From JALZEG01 sp036258555 (GTDB lineage: Bacteria > Actinomycetota > CADDZG01 > WHSQ01), in assembly GCA_036258555.1 (NCBI GenBank), contig DATADL010000302.1, positions 1-5,272 on the forward strand: a DNA stretch of 5,272 nt. Reading direction: 5' to 3'. Below the pieces are notes generated by a model. The model had not been told where the DNA came from. It made no database searches and saw nothing but the letters and a program-made list of their open reading frames with translations. Positions 1 through 5,176 of this stretch are shown in pieces. The position numbers and the translations under genes were made by a program. Numbering within the stretch: the stretch's first letter is position 1; each line of letters begins with the position of its first letter.

Positions 1-187
1 GGGTCTCCTCACTCAGCTGGTCGCGCGCGTCCGTGCACGCGTATCCGGCGGAGAAGCTCGGGAACAGGCGCGCCCGGGGGCCGAAGCGCGCTTCCTCGCG
101 GTCGAAGAAGATGGCCGCGCCGCCCGCTCCCGCGAGCAGGATGCAGACGACGACTCCTGTTATGCGGAGCTTCCCGATGCGGGCCAC
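1..187 (-). CDS. Membrane-anchored protein of unknown function, N-terminal part (cut by left edge)
   Basis: An open minus-strand frame runs from GTG at 187 to the window edge with no stop, giving 62 residues. It begins with a short basic stretch (ARIGKLR), then a hydrophobic segment at about residues 9-28 (TGVVVCILLAGAGGAAIFF), then a polar charged region expected outside the membrane. This looks like a signal anchor or uncleaved signal peptide. I chose GTG at 187 because GAGGAG (197-202) lies 9 nt upstream and the basic-hydrophobic order is natural. An in-frame GTG at 250 would add 21 acidic, proline-containing residues and has no good ribosome site, but cannot be excluded. No family is recognised from this fragment. 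It is divergent from the small membrane protein at 308, with 120 bp between the starts. Sure it is coding: moderate; function: unknown. Confidence 0.68.
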   Translation of the reverse strand, partial: MARIGKLRITGVVVCILLAGAGGAAIFFDREEARFGPRARLFPSFSAGYACTDARDQLSEET

Positions 188-307
188 GAGGGAAGTCTCC
201 TCTTCGTCGAGCGGACTCGCTCGTCTTTCCGCGAGACCCCCGGCCGGCACGGCGACCCGGGCGAGTCCCGAGTAGCCTTGGGCCCGACAACCAACGCGGA
301 GGCGGCC
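188..307. promoter_or_regulatory. Divergent intergenic region
   Basis: This 120-bp gap separates the starts of two divergent membrane-protein genes, so promoters for both should lie here or inside the genes. I see no convincing -35/-10 pair on either strand and no strong inverted repeat. If the left gene starts at the alternative GTG at 250, the gap shrinks to 57 bp. The assignment is positional only. Confidence 0.35.
298..302 (+). promoter_or_regulatory. Ribosome binding site that sets the start at 308
   Basis: GGAGG lies 5 nt before ATG at 308. This favours the 54-residue product over an extension from TTG at 278, which has no comparable site. Confidence 0.6.
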
Positions 308-472
308 ATGCGTCAGCCGGACGACAACCGGATGGACGAGGTGCTGGCTCGGATGTCGGACATCGAGAAAGAGGTCCGGACGGTCCGGCAGATCCTCGTG
401 GCCCTCCTGGTCATCGTCCTCCTGCCGGTCGCCTTCGGGATCCTGCAGATCCTGTCCGTGCTCGTCCTCTAG
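308..472 (+). CDS. Small single-span membrane protein (54 aa)
   Basis: The product is 54 residues. Residues 1-27 are polar and charged, with a heptad-like stretch at about 9-27 (MDEVLARMSDIEKEVRTV) that could form a short amphipathic helix or coiled coil. Residues 28-54 are almost entirely hydrophobic and rich in Leu, Val and Ile, forming one membrane span that ends the protein. The likely topology is a C-tail anchor with the helix in the cytoplasm. The start is supported by GGAGG 5 nt upstream. It precedes the four-span protein at 536 by 63 nt on the same strand, so co-transcription is possible. No family is recognised. Such proteins often assemble with or regulate larger membrane proteins, but nothing here shows the partner. 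Coding is likely from the composition of the translated peptide. Confidence 0.75.
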   Translation: MRQPDDNRMDEVLARMSDIEKEVRTVRQILVALLVIVLLPVAFGILQILSVLVL

Positions 473-535
473 GCGCGTCGGCAGCAGGACGCGTCTCGGC
501 CGCAGGGCTATCGCTGCACGCGAGGGGGAGGTTGG

Positions 536-1093
536 ATGGTCGACCCGCATCAGGATCCCGGTTGGCTACCCGCGCTCAAGCTCGTGCTGCCGGCCGCGGC
601 GAGGAGGGCCGGAGGCGTCGACGGAGTGACGACGATCCGAACCCTGTTCCTCGCGCTGACCGGGGCGGCGTTCATGATCCTGTTCGTCATGACGTACGTC
701 TTCGAAGACGTCGGATCACCCGACCCTTTCCTCGCTGCCGTCGTCGTCGCCCTGGGCTTGGCCGGGATGGCGGGTGCGGCCTGGACCCGCCGGCGACCGC
801 TCGAGGGCAACGACGAGTCCGAGGTCGCGGGTGCATACCGCACGCTCTTCTTCCTCGGGTTCGCGCTCGTCGAGGTCCCGTTGCTGTTGGGCTTCACGTT
901 GTCGTACGTCCAGGGTGAGCTGTGGCCCTACCTGACCGAGCTGCCGCTGTTCGTGGCCGGGATGACGCTGATAGCGCCGGGCCGCCACAACCTCGACAAG
1001 CGTGACGAGGAGCTCCGCGCGCGGGGTTCGGTGATCTCCTTGCGGCACGCGCTGAACGCACCGATCTCGAGAGTGCCGGGTCCCGGCAGCTAG
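536..1093 (+). CDS. Four-span membrane protein of unknown function
   Basis: From ATG at 536 the product is 185 residues, with AGGGGGAGG (523-531) 4 nt upstream. Four hydrophobic segments are visible at about residues 36-56, 64-83, 101-124 and 129-148, followed by a polar tail with APGRHNLDKRDEELRARG. From memory this matches a widespread actinobacterial family of short membrane proteins whose C-terminal signature is an 'IAP..RN' stretch followed by a charged helix. Some are labelled ATP synthase subunit c-like. Segment 3 carries a buried glutamate (E113, in FALVEVPLLLGF). The family resemblance is recall, not a search. An in-frame GTG at 626 (V31), with GGAGG 10 nt upstream at 611-615, would start right before the first span and give 155 residues. 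That shorter form may be the real one, because residues 1-30 look unlike a conserved domain. It is convergent with the reductase gene, ending 43 bp from it. Confidence 0.85.
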   Translation: MVDPHQDPGWLPALKLVLPAAARRAGGVDGVTTIRTLFLALTGAAFMILFVMTYVFEDVGSPDPFLAAVVVALGLAGMAGAAWTRRRPLEGNDESEVAGAYRTLFFLGFALVEVPLLLGFTLSYVQGELWPYLTELPLFVAGMTLIAPGRHNLDKRDEELRARGSVISLRHALNAPISRVPGPGS

Positions 1094-1141
1094 ATCCGGG
1101 ACAGGATCGGGCTTTCTCGACCTTCGTAGCTCCCGGCTACG
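1093..1141. terminator. Possible weak bidirectional terminator between convergent genes
   Basis: Two short inverted repeats lie between and across the ends of the convergent genes. One is GATCC(1093-1097)/GGATC(1104-1108), followed by GGGCTTTC. The other is CGTAGC(1125-1130)/GCTACG(1136-1141) with a 5-nt loop, overlapping the reductase stop codon. Neither has a proper U tract and the stems are only 5-6 bp, so this is a weak call that rests mainly on position. Confidence 0.25.
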
Positions 1142-1769
1142 CCTCGCCGCCGCGCTCACTCGCTGCGGCCCCTGCGTACTGCGGGCGCCCGGCGGGCCGG
1201 TAGACCTGGAGCGTCACGCCTTTCGGAGTGGCCCGGGACTCGACCAGGTCGAGCGCTACGTCCGGCCCCGTTTCGGGGAACAGCCGCGCGCCCTGGCCGA
1301 TCACCACGGGGTACGTGAGCAGGACGATCTCGTCGACGAGCCGGTTGTCGAACAGACAGCGGACGAGGGTGCCGCTGCCGTGCACCTGCAGCTCGCCGCC
1401 GGGCTTTGCCTTCAGCTCGGCGACCGCCGCCGCGACGTCACCGGAGAGGACGGTCGTGTTCGCCCAGCGCGCTTCGGTGAGCGTCGTCGACGCGACGTAC
1501 TTGGGCCGCGCGTTCAGCGCCGCAGCGATGGGGTTGGCCGGATCCGTGATCGCCCCCCAGTAGCGGGCGAAGACCTCGTAGGTCCAGCGGCCGAAGAGGA
1601 ACGCGTCCGCCCGCCGGAAGATCTCGTTGACGAGGGACGCCCCCTCTTCGTCGAACAGCGGCAGCGCCCATCCGCCGCGCTCGAACCCGCCCCTGCGGTC
1701 CTCGTCCGCCCCGCCGAGTCCCTGCATCACTCCGTCTACGGAGACGTGCGTGACGGTCGTCAGCTTCAT
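1137..1769 (-). CDS. Dihydrofolate reductase family protein (RibD C-terminal-like domain)
   Basis: The 210-residue product matches the stand-alone RibD_C/dihydrofolate-reductase-like family (YyaP/YwjB type), cytoplasmic proteins expected to bind NADPH and reduce an unknown substrate. Visible family landmarks, in order, are the opening strand with HVSVDGVMQG (8-17), LFGRWTYEVFARYW (58-71), the KYVAS strand (90-94), GELQVHGSGTL (125-135), a nucleotide-binding-type loop, and LVDEIVLLTYPVVIGQGARLF (144-164). Length is usual for the family, with a short Ala/Gly/Glu-rich tail after residue 195. The frame stays open far upstream to 2351, but ATG at 1769 is chosen because the family begins exactly here and GGAGGGGG (1779-1786) lies 9 nt upstream. 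Classical folate metabolism should not be assumed: most members of this group have no proven substrate. It lies 107 bp downstream of the lipoprotein gene on the same strand. Confidence 0.97.
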   Translation of the reverse strand: MKLTTVTHVSVDGVMQGLGGADEDRRGGFERGGWALPLFDEEGASLVNEIFRRADAFLFGRWTYEVFARYWGAITDPANPIAAALNARPKYVASTTLTEARWANTTVLSGDVAAAVAELKAKPGGELQVHGSGTLVRCLFDNRLVDEIVLLTYPVVIGQGARLFPETGPDVALDLVESRATPKGVTLQVYRPAGRPQYAGAAASERGGEA

Positions 1770-1876
1770 GGTCGCAGTCCCCCTCCGGCCGAGCTCGTCG
1801 TCGTTGCGTTTCGACTGGATAGACCTCCGGGGCCGCGGAAAGTCATCGCTCCGAGCGAGAGTGGCGGGCGAGCTGC
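1770..1876 (-). promoter_or_regulatory. Upstream region of the reductase gene with a 13-bp palindrome
   Basis: This 107-bp gap holds the reductase ribosome site (1779-1786) and an odd palindrome at 1846-1858 (TCGCTC, one base, GAGCGA). The palindrome is about 77 bp before the reductase start and 18 bp after the lipoprotein stop. It could be an operator, or a weak 5-bp hairpin with a 3-nt loop. A TATCCA-like -10 with a poor -35 lies between palindrome and gene, but I do not consider it convincing. Confidence 0.3.
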
Positions 1877-2398
1877 CTACGGACGCGGTCTCACTATCCG
1901 AGGGCCTTCGGCGCCGTGGACGTCCGTCCTCTGGTCGCCCTCGGCGCCGGGATGACCCAGATACCAGACGAGGCCTCCTTCGACCTGCACGGCCTCTCGG
2001 TCCTCGACCGGCAACCTCATCTCGAACCTCAGGCGTTCGCCAGGGGGTATGTCCGGCGGGGCCTCGTCGCAGTTCAGATACGACGTCCGGCTCACCGCGA
2101 ACCCGCTCTCCCCCCACGCCTGGTAGTAGACCGGGCAGGGCTCCAGGGAGACCGTCTCGTCCGAGACGTTGCGGAGCTCGACGACGTAGCGGATATCGGA
2201 GCCCAGGGTCACCTCTTGCGGGACGTCGGCGAAGCCGATCTCCAGCGCGAGCTGGTCGCTCGTCATCGCGAGCTCCTCGTCCGACGCGTCTTCGGGAACC
2301 GGGAGCTCCGCGTACGGGACGACGTCGCGGGGATCGGGGGTCGGTCCGCACGCTCCGAGCGAGAAGAGCGTCACGACGCCGAGTACGGCAAACAGCAT
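1877..2398 (-). CDS. Lipoprotein with a predicted immunoglobulin-like beta domain
   Basis: The 173-residue product begins with a hydrophobic segment (residues 1-15) that ends in a lipobox, LGAC, so C17 should be lipidated after signal peptidase II cleavage and the mature protein held on the outer face of the membrane. After a Pro/Asp/Glu-rich linker (18-45), residues 50-145 read as a beta-sandwich: a DIRYVVELRNVSDETVSLEPC stretch (68-88), a YLNC strand (107-110), and PPGERLRFEMRLPV (118-131). C88 and C110 are spaced for one disulfide. This pattern recurs in actinobacterial secreted proteins of unknown role. The start is firm: AAGGAGG (2403-2409) is 4 nt before ATG. The n-region before the hydrophobic core lacks any Lys or Arg, which is unusual for a signal peptide. 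No ligand or enzyme activity can be inferred. Confidence 0.9.
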   Translation of the reverse strand: MLFAVLGVVTLFSLGACGPTPDPRDVVPYAELPVPEDASDEELAMTSDQLALEIGFADVPQEVTLGSDIRYVVELRNVSDETVSLEPCPVYYQAWGESGFAVSRTSYLNCDEAPPDIPPGERLRFEMRLPVEDREAVQVEGGLVWYLGHPGAEGDQRTDVHGAEGPRIVRPRP

Positions 2399-2548
2399 CT
2401 CTCCTCCTTGGGTCCGACTACGTCGTAGAGCCCATGCGGTCGTACCCGCGGGGGCCCGCGCGATAACCGGTCGGCCGAGAGGGTCTTCCCCGAAGCGACG
2501 CTCTGCAGCTAGCCCGTCTGTCCGCGGCGCGGCGTGCCGTGGACCGTC
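2399..2548 (-). promoter_or_regulatory. Intergenic region upstream of the lipoprotein gene
   Basis: The 150-bp gap contains the perfect ribosome site of the lipoprotein gene (2403-2409). Just upstream is a small palindrome CTACGTCGTAG (2418-2428), and further up a GC palindrome CGCGGG/CCCGCG (2447-2460, 2-base centre). They could be operator or terminator elements, but neither has a U tract and no promoter hexamers stand out. No gene is seen here. Confidence 0.3.
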
Positions 2549-3166
2549 TCAGCGCGCGACGCGGACGACGGCATTCGTCGAGCACGCGTGACATCCGATC
2601 CCCACGTCGTACGGACCGTCCGGCAGCGGATATGGGGGGTCGTCGCGCTGGAAGCAGCTCCCGTGCGTCGGGATCGTGAGGTAACCAGAGGCGCGTCCTC
2701 GATGGATCCGAAGCTCGTTGGGTTCGGTTCCCGCGATCAGCTCGCACTCGCCCCGGGGGTGGTGGCCGGCGAGCTGGCGGATGAGGAAGATCCCGTAGCC
2801 GCTGGTCGCCTCTTTCGCGGTGTCGTTGTAGGCATAGACGAAGCAGTCTCCGACGAACGTCACGCGCGTCCCGGGCGGGCCGCTGTCGGGGGACAACCAC
2901 AGATGCGGCCCGTTACAGCGCTGCCGCGCCGCCACCTCGCGCCTCAGCTCCCTGCGAGCCCGGATCTCCTCACGCAGCTCGAGCCTGACGTCGCGGAGCG
3001 TTCCACGTGTCTCCTCGAGCCTGCGCCCGAGACTCTCCGTCCGCGCACCCACTTCCGCGGCGGACTGCCGCGCCGCGTCGAGCCGCCGTTCGGCGTCCAC
3101 GAGCCGCCAGCCGAGCCCGGCGATGCCGGCGACGACGATGACGATGACCGCGATGCGCGACTTCAC
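2549..3166 (-). CDS. Membrane-anchored coiled-coil protein with a cysteine-rich IPT/TIG-like outer domain
   Basis: The 205-residue product has three parts. Residues 1-20 are a basic start plus a hydrophobic anchor (IAVIVIVVAGIAGLGW). Residues 24-82 are a long charged helix very rich in Arg, Glu, Leu and Ala, expected to form a coiled coil. Residues 87-205 are a globular domain that opens with LSPDSGPPGTRVTFVGDCF, the typical first strand of IPT/TIG-type immunoglobulin folds (SGPPGT followed by a V.V.G strand). This outer domain and the junction before it hold six cysteines (84, 108, 141, 171, 192, 195), enough for three disulfides, which supports export. GTG at 3166 is the start, with AAGGAGG (3172-3178) 5 nt upstream. 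The architecture is that of a membrane-tethered stalk presenting a small beta domain. The partner is unknown. It is the first gene of a possible three-gene minus-strand run and is divergent from the 365-residue protein gene. Confidence 0.9.
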   Translation of the reverse strand: MKSRIAVIVIVVAGIAGLGWRLVDAERRLDAARQSAAEVGARTESLGRRLEETRGTLRDVRLELREEIRARRELRREVAARQRCNGPHLWLSPDSGPPGTRVTFVGDCFVYAYNDTAKEATSGYGIFLIRQLAGHHPRGECELIAGTEPNELRIHRGRASGYLTIPTHGSCFQRDDPPYPLPDGPYDVGIGCHACSTNAVVRVAR

Positions 3167-3574
3167 ACCCGCCTCCTTGCGACGCCCAGAACGCTAACGC
3201 GTCGGTCTCGGTCATTGGCAGGGAGTGAACGAAGGTCCGCGCGCTGGGCGAATGACGATCTTGACCCCATGTTTAGAAGAGTGATAAACAGGCTGAGAAC
3301 ACAGTTCAGTCGCAACGGACCGCGCGCGACTGGCTGCCGAGACGCCTTTCGTGAGGGGCGGGCCAGGTGGCGAACGCACTCGATTCTCTGCTATCCATCG
3401 TCGGCGCAGGCGAAAGCGAGCCCAAGGCGACGATCACCTCACGAACTATGAACCGGTTTCGGTCCGGGCGAGATCATAGGAGTGGGTGGCGGATTCGTCT
3501 GTCCCGCAGCGCCCGCTTCGCCGGCCCCCTCATGACCTCTACGCACGCGGACGCACAGCGACGAGGGGGACGCC
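3167..3574. other. 408-bp gene-free divergent region
   Basis: No gene is supported here. At its left edge is the ribosome site of the minus-strand coiled-coil gene (3172-3178). Around 3250-3305 the base composition drops to clearly AT-richer than the surroundings and contains the promoter-like element described separately. The remaining stretch to 3574 appears to be a long leader. It contains an 8-bp palindrome AACCGGTT (3451-3458) and, overlapping it, ACCG/CGGT around a 4-base loop (3452-3463). A GTG-initiated frame (3367-3606) exists but its translation becomes Arg-rich and unlike a protein. The ribosome site for the next gene is GAGGGG (3563-3568). Confidence 0.6.
3261..3288 (+). promoter_or_regulatory. 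Sigma70-type promoter-like element
   Basis: TTGACC (3261-3266; five of six consensus bases) and GATAAA (3283-3288; four of six) are separated by 16 bp inside an AT-rich island that stands out in GC-rich DNA. Transcription would start near 3295 and run toward the gene at 3575, leaving a leader of about 280 nt. No experimental support; the distance to the gene lowers confidence. Confidence 0.45.
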
Positions 3575-4672
3575 ATGCCGACATTGTCCGGCCACTTCAC
3601 CTGTGACAACGTCTTCTCCGTCTGGGTCGGGGATCGATGCACGGTCGAGGAAAAGATCGTCGAGGGCGCTGCACTGTCCACCGCAGCCGAGATCGTCAAG
3701 GGAGTCGAGGTCCCACCTTTTCCCGTGGACCGGGAGTGCTTCATCTATCTACTCGGCTCGAGTGACGGCAAAGTGCAGCAAGGGCTCGTAGGCACCTTCA
3801 CCGGGGCGATCACTCTGCACACCGGCGATCCCCGCTGGCGCGTCCTCGCCACGAACCGAAGCGTCGCCGCCCATCAGGCGACCGCCGCCGAGATCAACGA
3901 GGCGATGCGGTGGGCCGGGTGTCCGGGCCGGACCGACTGGACGACGCCCTTCGTCGGACCTCCCAACGACGGCTCCCCTCCGTTCGGCGTCGTCGGCATG
4001 GGCAAGATCGGACCGGAGGCCAGGTGGATGTGGCACGACAGCGGAAAGGACACACGGGCGAAATGGCCCTCTAGTCCGTACGTGCCGTTCACCGTGCCGC
4101 ACGCCGGCTTCCGCCACGATGAGTTCCTCATCTTCCGGATCCCGTGTGGCGAGCTCTTCCCCGACGGCGTCTGGGGCTATAGCGTCAAGTTCGTTTGCGG
4201 GAGAGCTTTGCGGAACGAGGCCCTGGCGCGCGGCCAGTACCGCACCGAGATCAACATCCACAACTACGGTGATCGCGAAGCGCACCTGGAGAAGCACATC
4301 CTTCCGACGATCCTGAAGGGAAGGGCTCTCGGCAGGGAACCCCGGCAGCAGGGCGTAAAGGCGGAGGACACGATGACCTTGCGTCCGCACAGCGTCACGA
4401 TGGACGACTGCTGCAGGATCGGCCAGCTGCTCTACGGAAAGGAGGTTGCCTGCACGGAGCTTCCGCTCACCGTCGGGTTCCTCGAGATCGTGTCGGACGC
4501 GCCACTGGATGTGACCGCCGTCTACACGACAGCGGGAGCGGCCGAGACCGCAATCGACGTCGAGACGGTCCCCGGTATCCAGAGGTGGAGGCCGGATCCC
4601 GACGCGTCCGATCCGGGGAGCGAGTGCCGCGACTGCCGAGGCTCGGACCAAATCGAACCGGGGCCGCGCTAG
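3575..4672 (+). CDS. Two-domain beta-rich protein: galactose-binding-like module plus uncharacterised C-terminal domain
   Basis: The product is 365 residues; ATG has GAGGGG (3563-3568) 6 nt upstream. Residues 5-190 resemble the lectin-like jelly-roll modules found in carbohydrate-binding proteins: an opening FTCDNVFSVWVGD strand (8-20, compare 'aDN.y.lyvNG'), GAITLHTGDPRWRV (77-90), then PEARWMWHDSG (147-157; compare 'A+WIW') and EFLIFRIPCGE (183-193). Residues 204-335 resemble a second domain I recall from many bacterial proteins, with VKFVCG (204-209), YRTEINIHN (222-230) and GFLEIVSDAPLDVTAVYTT (301-319) ending in IDVE (327-330). The family match is by memory of motif order, not by search. 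There is no signal peptide or membrane span, so it is cytoplasmic or leaves by another route. The tail has a CRDC motif (351-354). No catalytic motif is seen, so a binding or structural role is more likely than an enzyme. It stands alone, between a long leader and the convergent tRNA unit. Confidence 0.9.
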   Translation: MPTLSGHFTCDNVFSVWVGDRCTVEEKIVEGAALSTAAEIVKGVEVPPFPVDRECFIYLLGSSDGKVQQGLVGTFTGAITLHTGDPRWRVLATNRSVAAHQATAAEINEAMRWAGCPGRTDWTTPFVGPPNDGSPPFGVVGMGKIGPEARWMWHDSGKDTRAKWPSSPYVPFTVPHAGFRHDEFLIFRIPCGELFPDGVWGYSVKFVCGRALRNEALARGQYRTEINIHNYGDREAHLEKHILPTILKGRALGREPRQQGVKAEDTMTLRPHSVTMDDCCRIGQLLYGKEVACTELPLTVGFLEIVSDAPLDVTAVYTTAGAAETAIDVETVPGIQRWRPDPDASDPGSECRDCRGSDQIEPGPR

Positions 4673-4724
4673 AGCCCACACGAGACCGGGTCGTCGCCGG
4701 AGTCGAGAGAACCGAACCGAAGGA

Positions 4725-4750
4725 GGAGCCCCCGCTCTCGCAGGGGCTCC
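4725..4750 (-). terminator. Hairpin terminator downstream of tRNA-Val
   Basis: On the minus strand, GGAGCCCC pairs perfectly with GGGGCTCC. The stem continues through one U-G wobble and two G-C pairs to a GAGA tetraloop, giving 11 pairs with a GNRA loop. On the plus strand the wobble becomes a C-A mismatch, so the structure favours minus-strand RNA. The tail after it (TCCTTCGGTT) is only partly U-rich. It starts 4 nt after the tRNA 3' end and probably ends the antitoxin-toxin-tRNA transcript. It may also stop readthrough from the convergent 365-residue protein gene, which ends 52 bp away. Confidence 0.75.
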
Positions 4751-4754
4751 AGAG

Positions 4755-4826
4755 TGGGGCGTAGTGGGACTGAACCACTGACCTCTTGCGTGTCGAACAA
4801 GCGCTCTCCCGCTGAGCTAACGCCCC
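4755..4826 (-). tRNA. tRNA-Val (anticodon GAC), with atypical C33 and G58
   Basis: The 72-nt cloverleaf is complete: acceptor GGGGCGT/ACGCCCC, D stem GCTC/GAGC with a 7-nt loop AGCGGGA, anticodon stem CTTGT/GCAAG (closing U-G), variable AGGTC, T stem AGTGG/CCACT, discriminator A. The 7-nt anticodon loop is TCGACAC, placing GAC at 34-36, which reads valine codons. CCA is not encoded and must be added. Two positions depart from near-universal rules: position 33 is C instead of U, and the T loop TTCAGTC has G at position 58 instead of A. Otherwise U8, A14, G15-C48, G18, G19 and T54-T55-C56 are all present. The first base is the last base of the stop codon of the upstream toxin gene, so RNase P would have to cut within that stop codon if the RNA is shared. 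A strong hairpin follows directly. Confidence 0.92.
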
Positions 4827-5176
4827 TAGTCCGTCAGAGGCCGCAACTCTCCCGAAGGCGCGATCTCGAGGACCTTCTGCGTCGGAAGATCACGAAGCAG
4901 CACGTCGACCGCTGCCAGCCAGAGCTCCACACGGCGTTCGATCGGAAGGCCCTGCCACAGCCGCGAGATCACGACCTGCCCGGCAGCCGGAGGCATCTCC
5001 TCGAAGTCTCCGTCCTGTGTCAGAAGAACGAGCTCCTGCGCGGAGACGAGAGTAAGAAGCTCACGATCGCTCGTCCCGCGGAGACCGAGCGTGATGACGT
5101 GGTCGCAATCGATGCCGCGCTCTACGAGGAGGTCACGCAGGCGCAGCGGGAAGTTCTCGTCGAGGAGAAGCTTCAA
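4826..5176 (-). CDS. DUF5615 PIN-like toxin of a DUF433-DUF5615 toxin-antitoxin pair
   Basis: The 116-residue product carries the hallmarks of the DUF5615 (Mut7-C/PIN-like) family, presumed metal-dependent ribonucleases that act as toxins in the cytoplasm: an opening KLLLDENFPLRL (2-13) with acidic D6 and E7, LGLRGTSDRELL (30-41) with D37, and VLLTQDGDF (50-58) with D55 and D57. Length is usual for the family. Start is TTG at 5176, overlapping the antitoxin stop in a TTGA arrangement, with GAGG 4 nt upstream, so toxin translation is probably coupled to that of the antitoxin. The stop TAG ends on the first base of the tRNA gene. RNase activity and target are inferred from the fold family. No direct evidence is available for this subfamily member. 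Confidence 0.93.
   Translation of the reverse strand: MKLLLDENFPLRLRDLLVERGIDCDHVITLGLRGTSDRELLTLVSAQELVLLTQDGDFEEMPPAAGQVVISRLWQGLPIERRVELWLAAVDVLLRDLPTQKVLEIAPSGELRPLTD

Noticed and set aside
9..290. Minus-strand frame starting at TTG 290
   Set aside because: Its translation is almost all Arg, Gly, Pro and Ser. The neighbouring minus frame from 187 gives a sensible membrane anchor with a ribosome site.
474..493. Inverted repeat CGCGTC/GACGCG after the 54-residue protein gene
   Set aside because: A 6-bp stem with an 8-nt loop and no U tract is expected by chance in such GC-rich DNA, and the downstream gene has no obvious promoter, so a terminator here is not supported.
1770..2351. Long upstream extension of the reductase frame (open to 2351)
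   Set aside because: The extra 194 residues are Arg/Gly/Pro-rich, overlap the clearly real lipoprotein gene in another frame on the same strand, and the family starts at the ATG at 1769 with its own ribosome site.
2534..3451. Plus-strand 305-codon open frame
   Set aside because: It is antisense to the coiled-coil gene, and its Asp runs and Arg/Pro-rich translation are what GC-rich shadow frames produce.
3367..3606. GTG-initiated plus-strand frame of 79 codons in the leader
   Set aside because: The first 20 residues look plausible and GAGGGG (3352-3357) lies 9 nt upstream. The rest is Arg/Ser-rich and unlike a protein, third-position composition is poor, and it runs into the next gene. A very short leader peptide cannot be ruled out.
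3749..4681. Minus-strand 310-codon open frame
   Set aside because: It lies antisense to the 365-residue protein gene, is rich in Arg/Val/Gly/Pro with no domain signal, and the plus-strand product shows recognisable motif order.
4673..4724. Possible integration (att) site at the tRNA 3' end
   Set aside because: tRNA 3' ends are common integration sites, but no duplicated tRNA end, integrase or mobile gene is visible on that side. An ordinary terminator hairpin follows the tRNA.
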